From Gemmatimonadaceae bacterium (lineage in GTDB: Bacteria; Gemmatimonadota; Gemmatimonadetes; Gemmatimonadales; Gemmatimonadaceae), in assembly GCA_036496605.1 (NCBI GenBank), contig DASXKV010000014.1, forward strand, positions 24,493-88,492: a stretch of DNA of 64,000 bases. Direction: 5' to 3'. Positions within the stretch are counted from its first letter, which is position 1, and the number at the start of each line of letters is the position of its first letter. Positions 41,387 to 50,093 of the stretch are shown here, one piece after another. The translations under genes and the position numbers were made by a program. The notes below the pieces were generated by a model, which was given only the letters and a program-made list of their open reading frames with translations, had not been told where the DNA came from and searched no databases.

Positions 41387-43888
41387 TCACTGAGCCCGGC
41401 TCACGTCGAGCAGTGATGCCCGGCGTGGACCGGGATACGGGACCCGAGGGCCCTTCAACGCCCGCCAGAGCACCACGTTGAACAGATCCTCATCGGCCCG
41501 GTCTTCGGCCGAAAGATCTAGACGTGCCGACCCCGTTACACCCGGTCCGGATAATGGGTTACGGTCCACCAGTGACACGGAGGGCTTGAGCGCTGTGTAC
41601 GCCGCCAGGTTCGGGCGAGGCGCAAAGACGTCTCGCAGCGGTCGCCCGAAGTAGTCGAATTGAGAGAGAGATCCGAGGTGGAGGATCTCCGCCATCGTCG
41701 CCACGACGTCAGTCGTGTTCGCGAACCGATGGTAGACGCCCGGCGCATTGTACGCAGAGATTACGAAGAGCTCCGACCGGTGCGAATCGACATGATCCGG
41801 CCCGTTCTGCGCGTCATCCTCGAGGACGAAGACGGCCGTCTTCGGCCAGTAGCGCGAGCTCGAGAGCGCCTCGATCAGTCGCCCCAGCGCGAGGTCATTG
41901 TCGGCGACGAGCGAGCGTGGGCTCAGCGCGCCCGCTTTGAGAGCGGCGGTGTGGTCGTTAGGCAGGCGGAGGATCGTGAGCTGGGGCAGCGTGCCATCCT
42001 TCACGTCCCGACGAAAATCCTCGAGCCAAATATCCACGCGATGTTGATCCGGGATGTCGAGGTCGAAGCCGGGATACTCGGCGTTCGTGTGCGCGGCAAG
42101 AAATGGCTTGTTCCCCACATACCGCGGCGCTCCGCGCGCCCGTGCATCACGTGATACGAATTCACCGTAGTTGCGGAAGGTGATGCCCGCGTGTTGCGCG
42201 AGATCCCAGAGATAGCCATTCGCTGGTTCACTCACATCGCCGTCCGGAATGGACCGCGATGCCACGCCGCGGTTCGTTCCCTCGTAGTCGTACGTCCGCC
42301 CACGCTTCGAGTAATGCGATGCCTCCGTCTTCTCGACGTAGTCCGTGACGTATGCTCCCGTCGACCAGTTGTGTCCATCCGCGCTCACCTCGGCGTTGAC
42401 GAAGAAGCGATCGAAGATTCCAAATCGTTCCGCCAACGCATGGTGATTCGGTGTGTTGCTGCGCGGAAAGAGCGCAAGTGAGGAATCCCCATCGCCTGGC
42501 GAGAGATCACCGAGTACCTCATCGTAGGTTCGGTTCTCTTTGATGATGTAGATCACGTGCTGGAATGGCGGATAGCTCGGTTGCGACCGCACGCTCTGAT
42601 TCCAACCGTTGGCGTCGGCAACGCGCGCCGTGAGTGCCCTCACCGCACCTGGGGTGAGACCCGATGCGGCGACGCTCATCAATGTGCCATCGAGCTGTCC
42701 AAGCGTGTACGAACGCGTGTGCTGCTCATTCGGTTTATATGGAGTCGGGCCGTCGGGATTCGGACTTGTGCCCCTACCCTTTCCACTCACGACGAGCAAC
42801 GAATCGCCTAACGACAGGAGGGCCGTGGGGTACCATTCCACGGGAATGCGACCGGTCAGGGAATCGCCGCCGTGCCCATGCGCGTCGCCCACGGTTTGCT
42901 CGCTGATTTCGAACACGGCGACGGCGTTATTGTCGGCCTCGGCAACAAACAGGCGCGATTCGTCGGCGGATAGTGCGAGCGCGTTCGGCGTGCTGCCCTC
43001 TTTTGGCCCTCTCGGCGGTGCATCGAGGAGTTCTCTGACCTTCTTGCCGCTCCGCGTGTCCAGCACGGTGACCCGGTCGGTGCTCGCCGACGCGACGAAC
43101 AGCCGCGTCTCGGCCCGATTGAGCAGCATCGCAGACGGATGCCGGCCACCGGGGAGACGTCGCGCTTGTGAAAGCGTCCCAGCGGAGTCTGCTCTGAATG
43201 CAAACACCAGACTGTCATCCCATGCCGTCGCGAAGACCTCTCCGGTCCGGGTCGTGACGACTCCATATGGATACCTGCCTAACGGCAGCCGCTGCCGCAC
43301 CCGACGGCTGGCGATGTCGACCACAGCGAGGGAATCGGATAGATTCTCGGCGACGTACAACGTTCGCCCATCTGCTGACAGAGCGATCCCGGCGGGATAG
43401 TGTTGACCGCGAGGAGCGCCACCGCGCGAGGTCAGCGCAATGCTGTCGATCAATCGCGCGCGCCCATTGTCCCAGACAAACTCGTAAATGGCATCGCGAT
43501 ACCCACCAGAAACGAACAGTGTGTCGCCTGAGTGATTGAAGGTCAGGCCGAGAAAGACCGCCGGCAGATGCACCGTCTGAACGACTTGCCCGGAGCGGCG
43601 ATCGAATACTTGAATTCCCTGCTCTCGCCACCCGTTCAGGAGCGCGACGACGTAGCGTCCCCCCGGATGCGCTGCAACTGCGAGCGGCATCGAGCCCAGT
43701 TGCACCGAAGGCGCGACAGGATCGAGCGTGGCCCCTGTCGGAAGGCGAACTTGTGTGGGCGGCGCCGAAGCTGCCACGCGTGCTGCGGCCATACGCGCCG
43801 AAGCGCCTTCACAGCCGGTGACGCCCGTCGCCCCTCCGACGCACAGCGCGACTACCATCACGAAACGAAGGCCATGTCGCACCAGCAT
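41387..43888 (-). CDS. Beta-propeller plus phosphoesterase (PF04185-type) lipoprotein
   Basis: An 833-residue exported protein. From ATG 43888 there is a signal peptide ending in a lipobox-like GVTGC; a GGAGG ribosome site lies ~9 nt upstream. Residues about 50-400 form a YncE-like propeller with repeated blade motifs (GIALSADGRTLYVAEN, MLLNRAETRLFVASAS, ALALSADESRLFVAEAD). The C-terminal half is a phosphoesterase of the phospholipase C/acid phosphatase type: HVIYIIKENRTYDEVLGD, FVNAEVSADGHNWSTGAY, FVLEDDAQNGPDHVDSHRS. Such fusions occur in Bacteroidetes and Acidobacteria. The substrate is unknown. Three GCCTAACG octamers lie inside. Confidence 0.85.
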   Translation of the reverse strand: MLVRHGLRFVMVVALCVGGATGVTGCEGASARMAAARVAASAPPTQVRLPTGATLDPVAPSVQLGSMPLAVAAHPGGRYVVALLNGWREQGIQVFDRRSGQVVQTVHLPAVFLGLTFNHSGDTLFVSGGYRDAIYEFVWDNGRARLIDSIALTSRGGAPRGQHYPAGIALSADGRTLYVAENLSDSLAVVDIASRRVRQRLPLGRYPYGVVTTRTGEVFATAWDDSLVFAFRADSAGTLSQARRLPGGRHPSAMLLNRAETRLFVASASTDRVTVLDTRSGKKVRELLDAPPRGPKEGSTPNALALSADESRLFVAEADNNAVAVFEISEQTVGDAHGHGGDSLTGRIPVEWYPTALLSLGDSLLVVSGKGRGTSPNPDGPTPYKPNEQHTRSYTLGQLDGTLMSVAASGLTPGAVRALTARVADANGWNQSVRSQPSYPPFQHVIYIIKENRTYDEVLGDLSPGDGDSSLALFPRSNTPNHHALAERFGIFDRFFVNAEVSADGHNWSTGAYVTDYVEKTEASHYSKRGRTYDYEGTNRGVASRSIPDGDVSEPANGYLWDLAQHAGITFRNYGEFVSRDARARGAPRYVGNKPFLAAHTNAEYPGFDLDIPDQHRVDIWLEDFRRDVKDGTLPQLTILRLPNDHTAALKAGALSPRSLVADNDLALGRLIEALSSSRYWPKTAVFVLEDDAQNGPDHVDSHRSELFVISAYNAPGVYHRFANTTDVVATMAEILHLGSLSQFDYFGRPLRDVFAPRPNLAAYTALKPSVSLVDRNPLSGPGVTGSARLDLSAEDRADEDLFNVVLWRALKGPRVPYPGPRRASLLDVSRAQ

Positions 43889-44000
43889 AACGAGTGTCCC
43901 TCCGGCTGCTCGTCTGGGATTCGCGAACAAGTCGCGCACGTGGTCACTGCCGGTCGTGTAGCATCTGCGCTCGCGCGGCGACCGACAATCGCTATCGCAA

Positions 44001-44036
44001 ATTGTAGCGAAAATGGAATGGCAACGGATAGTTGCC
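44001..44036 (-). promoter_or_regulatory. Candidate -10 and operator upstream of the phosphoesterase gene
   Basis: On the minus strand TACAAT (44006-44001) resembles a -10 box. Immediately upstream is a perfect inverted repeat GGCAAC-N5-GTTGCC (44020-44036), placed where a -35/operator would lie. A second palindrome CGCTA-N10-TAGCG overlaps the -10. No good -35 is seen, consistent with regulator-dependent expression. Confidence 0.35.
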
Positions 44037-44054
44037 GCTCTTCAACTCCGGATG

Positions 44055-45141
44055 CTAACCGAACGTGAAGACATTGATTTCGACGCCGGGCTCGGCGAAC
44101 TCGATATCGACTCGCCGATCTTCGACTGGCCCTGTCTGCCGGATCAATTGATACATCCTTTGCTCGGTCGCCATACCGCTGCCTTGCGCGTCGACGTCGC
44201 CGCCACGCGCGTCGCCCGGCGGCCGACCGTCGAGCAGCACGCGAAATCGCACGGAAGGTGTCCGCGGCGGCGTACCCATTACGAGATTGACGTCACGGGC
44301 ATGAAACGAGATTGCAACGGCGCCCTTCGCCGCATTCGACGAAGCCGCCTGCTTGGATATCGTCCAGTCGCCTGTGAGCCGCCCAGTGATTCAACGCCAG
44401 TCGCTCTGGCGGGCGATAGACGTGCGGCGCATCGATGCTGGCGCCGCCTGGCGACGCGAAGTTCTCGGCGCGCTCGTAACCGACATATGTCTCCTGACTG
44501 CCGAGGTTGTTCCAGTCGGCAGCCACCTCGCCACCACGAGGTTCGACGGCAGCGATCTGCTCTTCCACGCCCCGATGGCCAGCCTCTGTTAGCAACTGCT
44601 GAATCACCCGCTCCGATTGCGCATACTCGCCCTCACCGAACTGGTGATAGCGCACGCGCCCTTGCGCGTCGATCAGGTAGAGACCGGGCCAGTACTCATT
44701 CTTGAACGCCCGCCAGATGGCGAAGTCGTTGTCGATGGCGATTGGATAGTCGACACGGAGGGTCTTCGCTTCGCGACGCACGTTCTCGACATTTCGCTCG
44801 AATGGGAATTCGGGCGCGTGCGCGCCAATCACGATCAGATTCTGATTGCCGTATTTGTCAGCCCAAGCGCGGAGATACGGCAGCGTTCGCAACCAATTGA
44901 CGCAGGTGAACGTCCAGAAATCCACCGCCACGACCTTGCCGCGGAGGCTGCTGGCTGTCAATGGCTGCGAGTTCAGCCACGCCGTGGCTTGGCCGAGAGA
45001 GCGTAGCTCGCCGTCGGCAGGCGCTCGATTGCGTCGCTCGTTCCCCAGAAAGCCAAAACGCGACGCCGCAAACCCAAGTGCGGCGACGCCAAGGAAGTGT
45101 CGCCGATCAGTGCCACCCTCGGGATGGATATCGTCTGACAC
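44055..45141 (-). pseudogene. Thioredoxin-like (DipZ C-terminal/redoxin) gene, frameshifted
   Basis: The N-terminal frame (GTG 45141 to stop 44293) encodes a Tat-like signal (DRRHFLGVAALGF) and a thioredoxin fold: VVAVDFWTFTCVNWLRTLPYL written as VDFWTFTCVNWLRTLPYL, with one active-site Cys (CxxW), then VIGAHAPEFPFE and FGEGEYAQSERVI. Near 44377-44384 the frame breaks: removing one G from the GGCGG there continues the protein as LTGDWTISKQAA, then AISFHARDVNLVMGTP and the C-terminal VRFRVLLDGRPPGD ... VFTFG, ending at 44055. The total span is 3n+1 nt, as expected for a single-base insertion. This could be a real pseudogene or an assembly error. The intact protein would be about 361 residues. 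Confidence 0.8.
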
Positions 45142-45185
45142 GGTGTGATAGGTCAGGTCATTGAGCCCAGCGAAGAGTGCGCGGC

Positions 45186-45230
45186 AAACGACGAGAGCCA
45201 GAGGAGGATGTCCTCTGGCTCTCGTTGTTT
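45186..45230. terminator. Strong terminator downstream of tmRNA
   Basis: Perfect 15-bp inverted repeat ACGAGAGCCAGAGGA (45191-45205), loop GGATG, mate 45211-45225; five more pairs (one G-U) extend it to 20 bp. On the minus strand it ends in CGTTTG-type sequence just past the tmRNA 3' end; the A/T-rich flanks allow function in both directions. Confidence 0.85.
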
Positions 45231-45234
45231 CTAG

Positions 45235-45587
45235 TGGAGGCGCGGGGAATCGAACCCCGGTCCGAGAAGAGATCGACCACAGCCACTACGTGCGTAGTCC
45301 GCTGTTGGATGTCTCCAGTCGCTGGCTAGCGGACGGCCCACTACCGGATAAGCCCTCTTGATCTCGGCCGATGACAGAGGGCGTATCATCGGCCTATCCC
45401 GGTTTTGCGATACCCTCGAAGCCGCCCCGGGCGGGCTTCCTCGCGGGCACTCGGCGTAACTAGAAGTTACGCAGCGAGGGCCAAGTTGTTGTTGGCAGTT
45501 GGATTTTTCCCGAGTGTTTTACCAGGAACCCGAGGACCTGGGCACGCGGCCACGGCTTCACTTATCCCGTCGAAGCCAGTCGCCCCC
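45235..45587 (-). ncRNA. ssrA: tmRNA (SsrA)
   Basis: Transfer-messenger RNA for rescuing stalled ribosomes; ~353 nt. The 5' end reads GGGGGCGACTGGCTTCGACG, the standard tmRNA start. The 3' end has the T-arm GGGGTTCGATTCCCCG then GCCTCC, which pairs with the 5' GGGGGC acceptor strand, and a discriminator A. CCA is not encoded (ACTA follows). The tag reading frame gives ANNNLALAA followed by TAA (Ala resume codon as GCC). It has its own promoter upstream and a terminator hairpin downstream. The ends are placed from the acceptor-stem pairing and could be off by one or two bases. Confidence 0.97.
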
Positions 45588-45597
45588 CGAACAACGT

Positions 45598-45626
45598 AAT
45601 TTAGTCTGTGACGCCCTCTCTTTCAA
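45598..45626 (-). promoter_or_regulatory. Sigma70 promoter of tmRNA
   Basis: On the minus strand TTGAAA (45626-45621), 17-bp spacer, TAAATT (45603-45598). The predicted start is about 7-10 nt before the mature 5' end. Lies in the gap after the GGDEF stop. Confidence 0.8.
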
Positions 45627-45646
45627 CCCGGGATCGACCTCAGCTT

Positions 45647-47659
45647 TCACTGTAGACCGCTCTGGTATTTCTTTGGTATTCCATCGCTTGAGAGCAGAGA
45701 CCGCACGCAATTCTTCCCCGCGTGCTTCGCCACGTACAACGCTCGGTCCGCTGCCGGAAATAGCCAATCCCCGTGCGGAACCGTCTCCGGATAGCCAGCG
45801 ATACCGAACGAGGCCGTGATGCGGATCGCCGTCCCTTCAAATACCACCGGCCGCTCGGCGATCGCCGTCCGGAGTCGCTCCGCAAGCTCCGTCGCGCCAG
45901 CAATCGGTGTTTGTGGAAGGAGCATGATCATCTCCTCACCGCCGTACCTTGCGCAAATATCGATCGCTCGCACGCCGTCGCCGAGGATCTTTCCAAGCTG
46001 GCGCAGCACCGCATCGCCTGCTTCGTGGCCATACGTGTCATTGACGTTCTTGAAGTCATCGATGTCGACGAGAATCAGCGAGGAAGAACCACCGAATCGA
46101 TCGGTCTCGGCCAGCACGCGTCGCAGTTGCTCGTCGAAGTCACGTCGGTTGCGAAGACCGGTGAGCGAGTCGGTTCGCGCGCGTTGACTGACTTCTTCAA
46201 TCTCCCAGACTTTCTCCAGGAACGCCCGAGCGACGGCGGCAAGGAGCCCAACGTTTCGAGCTTCCTCAACACCGAGGCTGCCAGGCTCCGCACCCTCGAC
46301 GACGATCGCGCCGATCACGCGCTGCTCCCAGACGATGGGCACGACGACGAGCGATGGAATGGGACGGTACGCGAGGGTCGCCGTGTACGCAGGCTCCGAT
46401 CGAGTCACGGCGCGCGCGTCGTGCAGGAGCAGCGGCAGGCCATCGCGACAGGTACGCCCGACGAGTGTATCCTTGCCGATGATCATTCCGGTCTCGAGAG
46501 CGAGCTCACGCGAGGCGTATTGAACGAGGCCATACGCGTCCTGCGGAAGCCAGCGAATCAGCAGCGCCGATCGGCCTGACGTAACTTCGAGCGCGGCTTC
46601 GCAGACGGCGCTGCCGAGTGCTTCGGCACTCTTATGCACTTGCAGGCGCTGCATGGCATCGATCAGGGCCTGATTGCGGCGACTGTGTCTGCTCGAGGCC
46701 GTGCGCATGTCGATCAGTTCGAGATAGGCCGCCAGCTGAGCCGCAAAGCGTGGCAGCCACTCCTTGAGTGCCTCACGAGATTGGGCAAGGCCGATGTTGC
46801 TGCTCACGCTGAGAACGCCGTGCAGGGTGACGTCGCCGCCCTCGAGAGTGCTGATGACCGGTGCTGTGACGAACAACGGCGCTTCGTCACTTCCCTCGCT
46901 GGTCACAATGCGCTCTTGCGCGGCCCAACTCGCAAGCGGGCCCCACTCGCGGACGCGGAAGAATTGCGGAAGCGAGCTCTCCTCGGTTGACCACGCCTGG
47001 GGCAGCAACGCGTCGCGTTCTTCGCTCCATCGCCAAAAGATGGCCTCGTCGGCCTGTACGAGATCGCGGATGTCTCGTAGGAGACCTTCGACCGTCGCGA
47101 GATCCCTGGTGGCCTCGGTCCGTTCGACGGAGAGCAGAACATCTCGCTTCAGCGCCGCCGTGGGCATTGGTCGCGACGGCGTGGGCCGCGCGATCTGCGC
47201 CTCGAGCCGAGTCACTCTGCGCTCACGGCGCGCGTGGATTGCGGCCAGGCGGCGCGCGTAGAAATACGGCAACGCGCCCACTGCGACGGCGAGTGTGGCT
47301 CCGCCTAACGTGAAGGCCAGCGGTCCCTTCTTTTCAAGGGCAAGCGCGGCAGAAACACCGGCGAGCGCAAACGAAGCAACACCGATCGCAAGGCCGAAGC
47401 ATTCGGCCATGCCCCACGCAGCGATGCCCACGGTCACGAGCGCGGTACTGGCGCCGCCAGTGAGCACGGCGAGAAGAGACGCGGCAATCATGCTCGCCGC
47501 AGCGAGCGGCTTCTTGTGGCGCCTGACCGCCGGGGGAAGCGAGCCACGAATGGCCAAAGCAGCCACAGCGACCGCGCCCAACAGCGCGAGCGTCGACACG
47601 GTCGTCGACCAACTCTGGCCGACGACGATGACATTGTGGGCACTCGTCTGGGTCGTCAC
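45647..47659 (-). CDS. Membrane GAF-GGDEF protein (putative diguanylate cyclase)
   Basis: A 670-residue protein. About six hydrophobic segments occupy residues 15-140, followed by a short coiled stretch. Two GAF-like regions follow (about 185-330 with DEAIFWRWSEERDALLP; about 345-490 with GRSALLIRWLPQDA and IIGKDTLVGRTCRDGLPLLL). The GGDEF domain starts at RTDSLTGLRNRRDFDE and contains LILVDIDDFKNVNDTYGHEAGD. The active-site loop is GGEEM (ARYGGEEMIMLLP), not the canonical GGEEF/GGDEF. Start GTG 47659, 57 bp after larB; that gap holds a small CGGCGG/CCGCCG hairpin (47691-47707). Confidence 0.88.
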   Translation of the reverse strand: MTTQTSAHNVIVVGQSWSTTVSTLALLGAVAVAALAIRGSLPPAVRRHKKPLAAASMIAASLLAVLTGGASTALVTVGIAAWGMAECFGLAIGVASFALAGVSAALALEKKGPLAFTLGGATLAVAVGALPYFYARRLAAIHARRERRVTRLEAQIARPTPSRPMPTAALKRDVLLSVERTEATRDLATVEGLLRDIRDLVQADEAIFWRWSEERDALLPQAWSTEESSLPQFFRVREWGPLASWAAQERIVTSEGSDEAPLFVTAPVISTLEGGDVTLHGVLSVSSNIGLAQSREALKEWLPRFAAQLAAYLELIDMRTASSRHSRRNQALIDAMQRLQVHKSAEALGSAVCEAALEVTSGRSALLIRWLPQDAYGLVQYASRELALETGMIIGKDTLVGRTCRDGLPLLLHDARAVTRSEPAYTATLAYRPIPSLVVVPIVWEQRVIGAIVVEGAEPGSLGVEEARNVGLLAAVARAFLEKVWEIEEVSQRARTDSLTGLRNRRDFDEQLRRVLAETDRFGGSSSLILVDIDDFKNVNDTYGHEAGDAVLRQLGKILGDGVRAIDICARYGGEEMIMLLPQTPIAGATELAERLRTAIAERPVVFEGTAIRITASFGIAGYPETVPHGDWLFPAADRALYVAKHAGKNCVRSLLSSDGIPKKYQSGLQ

Positions 47660-47716
47660 GTTATGAAAGCGAGGTACGCGAGGCGGAACGCGGCGGCTTG
47701 ACCGCCGAACCGCGAC

Positions 47717-48469
47717 TCAGACGTGGTTTATGCGCGACGCCGCGACGGCCGCGCCAAAACCGTTATCGATGTTGACGACCGTGATGCCCGCGGCGCAACT
47801 ATTCAGCATTGTGAGGAGAGCGGCGAGGCCGTGGAACGAGGCGCCATAGCCGACGCTGGTGGGGACAGCGATGACCGGAACGCGCACTAGCCCCCCAATC
47901 ACGGAAGGCAAGGCACCGTCCATCCCCGCCACGACAAGGATAACGGAAGCCGTCATCAGGTCGTCGCGGCGGGACAGCACGCGGTGGATTCCGGCGACTC
48001 CGACGTCGATCAGCCGCGAGACGCAGTTTCCCAGGGCCTGTGCAGTCACCGCGGCCTCCTCGGCCACGGGAAGATCCGAGGTTCCTGCGGTCACGATGAG
48101 GATCGTTCCGCGGCCGGTCCGCGGCGTTCGCTTCGCCGGCGCCAGGTAGGCCGTGCGCGCGATCTCATTGAGCTCGAGTGCTGGGACGCGGTCAACCAGC
48201 GCGGCAGCCGCCTCGGTGGAGAGTCTCGTCACGAGCAACCCCTCACCCCGCTCGGCAATCCGAGTCGCGATGCCGACGAGATGGCCAATCGACTTCCCCT
48301 CCCCGAACACGACCTCGGGAAAACCCTGGCGCAGCGCTCGATGATGATCGAGCGTCGCGAAGCCTAACGATTCAGCAGGCTCGAAGGAGAGACGTCCGAG
48401 CGCTTCGTCGATTCCAAGAGCGCCGTTCGCAACCTGATCGAGCAAGTCGCGAACGTGCTCGCGTCTCAT
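47717..48469 (-). CDS. larB: LarB: pyridinium-3,5-biscarboxylic acid mononucleotide synthase
   Basis: Carboxylates and hydrolyses NaAD, the first step of nickel-pincer (lactate racemase) cofactor synthesis; it has a PurE-like domain. A 250-residue chain: an N-terminal helical part (REHVRDLLDQVANGALGIDEAL), then ILIVTAGTSDLPVAEEAAVTA, VILVVAGMDGALPSVIGGLV and VPVIAVPTSVGYGASFHGLAA, the PurE-like core. ATG 48469 overlaps the dus stop (ATGA); the open frame further upstream is a shadow of dus. larC, larE and larA are not in the window. Confidence 0.92.
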   Translation of the reverse strand: MRREHVRDLLDQVANGALGIDEALGRLSFEPAESLGFATLDHHRALRQGFPEVVFGEGKSIGHLVGIATRIAERGEGLLVTRLSTEAAAALVDRVPALELNEIARTAYLAPAKRTPRTGRGTILIVTAGTSDLPVAEEAAVTAQALGNCVSRLIDVGVAGIHRVLSRRDDLMTASVILVVAGMDGALPSVIGGLVRVPVIAVPTSVGYGASFHGLAALLTMLNSCAAGITVVNIDNGFGAAVAASRINHV

Positions 48470-49500
48470 GACTGGCCAACCTCGAGCAGCTCCGACTGGT
48501 CCGCGCTCTCCTCGGCGGCAAAGCGGTCGCAGGTTCGGAGGTACTCCTCGAAGATACCCTCGACTTCGCCTAACGACGACACGGCATGGAGCTTCTTGCG
48601 CAGATCGGCCGAACCCGGGAGACCCTTCACGTACCAACCGAGGTGTTTCCGGAATTCGATCGCGGCGCCGCGCGGGTCGACCTCGTATTGCTCGGCCATC
48701 CCTGCGTGATCCAGAGCGACACGGAAGCGCTCCTCGACGGTCGGATCCGGCCGCTTCGGCCGCCCGGCGAGGAGGTCTCGCGTCTGGTCGAAGATCCACG
48801 GCTGGCCGAATGAACCGCGAGCGATCATGACGCCGGCACAGCCGGTTTCGCGCTGCATGCGCATCGCGTCCTCGGCGCTCTTGATGTCGCCATTGCCGAG
48901 CACGGGAATCGTCAGCGCATCGACGACGGCGGCGATCTCCTCCCAGCGCGCGGACCCGGAGTACATCTGCGTCCGGGTCCTGGGATGGAGCGTGAGCACG
49001 CGCGCGCCGGCGTCCTCGCAACGGCGCGCGATGCTGACGGGATCGCGCATCTCCTCGTTCCAGCCGCTTCGAATCTTGCACGTCACCGGCAGGTGCGTGC
49101 TGCGGGCAACGCTCCGAATGACGTCCTCGACCAGATTGAGATCTCGCAAGCAGCCCGAGCCACCGTTGCGCCTAACGACTTTCTTGACTGGGCAGCCGAA
49201 GTTGATGTCGATGAATTCGGGCCGGAAGACGTCCGTCACAAACGCGGCGGCTTCGCCCATCGCGCCGGTGTCGGCGCCGAAGATCTGCACGCCAATCGGC
49301 CGCTCGTCGCTGCCGAAGCGGAGCTTCTCGATTGTCGCTGGATTCTCACGACGAATGCCTTCCGCCGAGAGGAACTCGGTGACGACGACGTCCGCGCCGA
49401 AGCGACGGCAGAGGCGTCGGAAGGGCGATTCCGACACTCCAGCCATTGGCGCGAGGTAAAGTGGCACCTCGGCGTCGAGCTCAAAGGGAAAGCGTTTCAT
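48466..49500 (-). CDS. dusB: tRNA-dihydrouridine synthase (DusB-type)
   Basis: FMN enzyme reducing uridines in tRNA. 344 residues. YLAPMAGVSESPFRRLCRRFG starts the barrel, FIDINFGCPVKKVVRRNGGSG carries the substrate region and the catalytic Cys follows in GSGCLRD. VTCKIRSGW, LHPRTRTQMYSG and IPVLGNGDI are the FMN-site motifs. The ATG sits 6 bp after a good -10 box, so the mRNA is probably leaderless. The octamer occurs twice (48568, 49170). Confidence 0.94.
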   Translation of the reverse strand: MKRFPFELDAEVPLYLAPMAGVSESPFRRLCRRFGADVVVTEFLSAEGIRRENPATIEKLRFGSDERPIGVQIFGADTGAMGEAAAFVTDVFRPEFIDINFGCPVKKVVRRNGGSGCLRDLNLVEDVIRSVARSTHLPVTCKIRSGWNEEMRDPVSIARRCEDAGARVLTLHPRTRTQMYSGSARWEEIAAVVDALTIPVLGNGDIKSAEDAMRMQRETGCAGVMIARGSFGQPWIFDQTRDLLAGRPKRPDPTVEERFRVALDHAGMAEQYEVDPRGAAIEFRKHLGWYVKGLPGSADLRKKLHAVSSLGEVEGIFEEYLRTCDRFAAEESADQSELLEVGQS

Positions 49501-49506
49501 TCCTTC

Positions 49507-49535
49507 AAGTTAAGAACCGGTCGAAGTGCATGCAA
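49507..49535 (-). promoter_or_regulatory. Promoter of dusB-larB, leaderless
   Basis: Minus strand TTGCAT (49535-49530), 17-bp spacer, TAACTT (49512-49507), then GAAGGA and the dusB ATG. A start 7 nt after the -10 falls on the ATG. Confidence 0.65.
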
Positions 49536-49544
49536 CGTCAGCAT

Positions 49545-49573
49545 TTGACACGTGTTGTCGCTCTCGGTAACTT
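49545..49573 (+). promoter_or_regulatory. Promoter of ptsN
   Basis: TTGACA (49545-49550), 17-bp spacer, TAACTT (49568-49573). The -10 box is identical to that of the divergent dusB promoter; the two -35 boxes are 9 bp apart. Confidence 0.75.
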
Positions 49574-49631
49574 CGCAGTTTGCCCCTGACGCCCGACTTC
49601 CCTTCGTTCACAGCACGAGGCACGACCGTAG

Positions 49632-50084
49632 ATGGAACTGCGCGAATTCTTCAGCGAGGATGCAATTCAGCTGAACCTGCAGGGTACGACGAAGGACGAC
49701 ATTCTAAAAGAGCTTATCGCACTGCTGAAGTTGGACGAGAAATCCGACGGCATGTTGTTCAAGATGCTCAAGCGACGCGAGAATCTCGGCTCGACCGGCA
49801 TCGGCCGCGGGATTGCAATTCCCCACTGCCGCTCCCTTGTCGTGAATCGGTTACGCGTCGCCTTCGGCCGCAAGGCAAGCGGCGTCGATTTCAAGGCGAT
49901 CGATGAGAAACCTGTAAACTTCCTCTTTCTCATCGTCGCGCCCCCGCTCGAGGTGTCGAATCAATATCTCCCGGTGCTCGGGAAGATCGCGCAGTTCAGC
50001 AAGGAGCCGGACGTGCCGCAACGATTGTTGACGATTACGGAACCCAAACAGTTCCTCGCGCTCCTCGAGGAGAAAGGGGTCTGA
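49632..50084 (+). CDS. ptsN: PTS EIIA-type regulatory protein (PtsN-like)
   Basis: A 150-residue EIIA domain of the nitrogen/fructose type. The phosphorylatable His is in GIAIPHCRS (about residue 67); ELREFFSEDAIQLNL, GTTKDDILKELIALL and NFLFLIVAPPLEVSNQYLPVL are typical. No other PTS gene is nearby, so a regulatory rather than transport role is likely. It stands alone with its own promoter, convergent with guaA (9-bp gap). Confidence 0.9.
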   Translation: MELREFFSEDAIQLNLQGTTKDDILKELIALLKLDEKSDGMLFKMLKRRENLGSTGIGRGIAIPHCRSLVVNRLRVAFGRKASGVDFKAIDEKPVNFLFLIVAPPLEVSNQYLPVLGKIAQFSKEPDVPQRLLTITEPKQFLALLEEKGV

Positions 50085-50093
50085 TTGAAGACG

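Noticed and set aside
45161..45361. Small plus-strand open frames over tmRNA
   Set aside because: They fall inside the tmRNA and its terminator.
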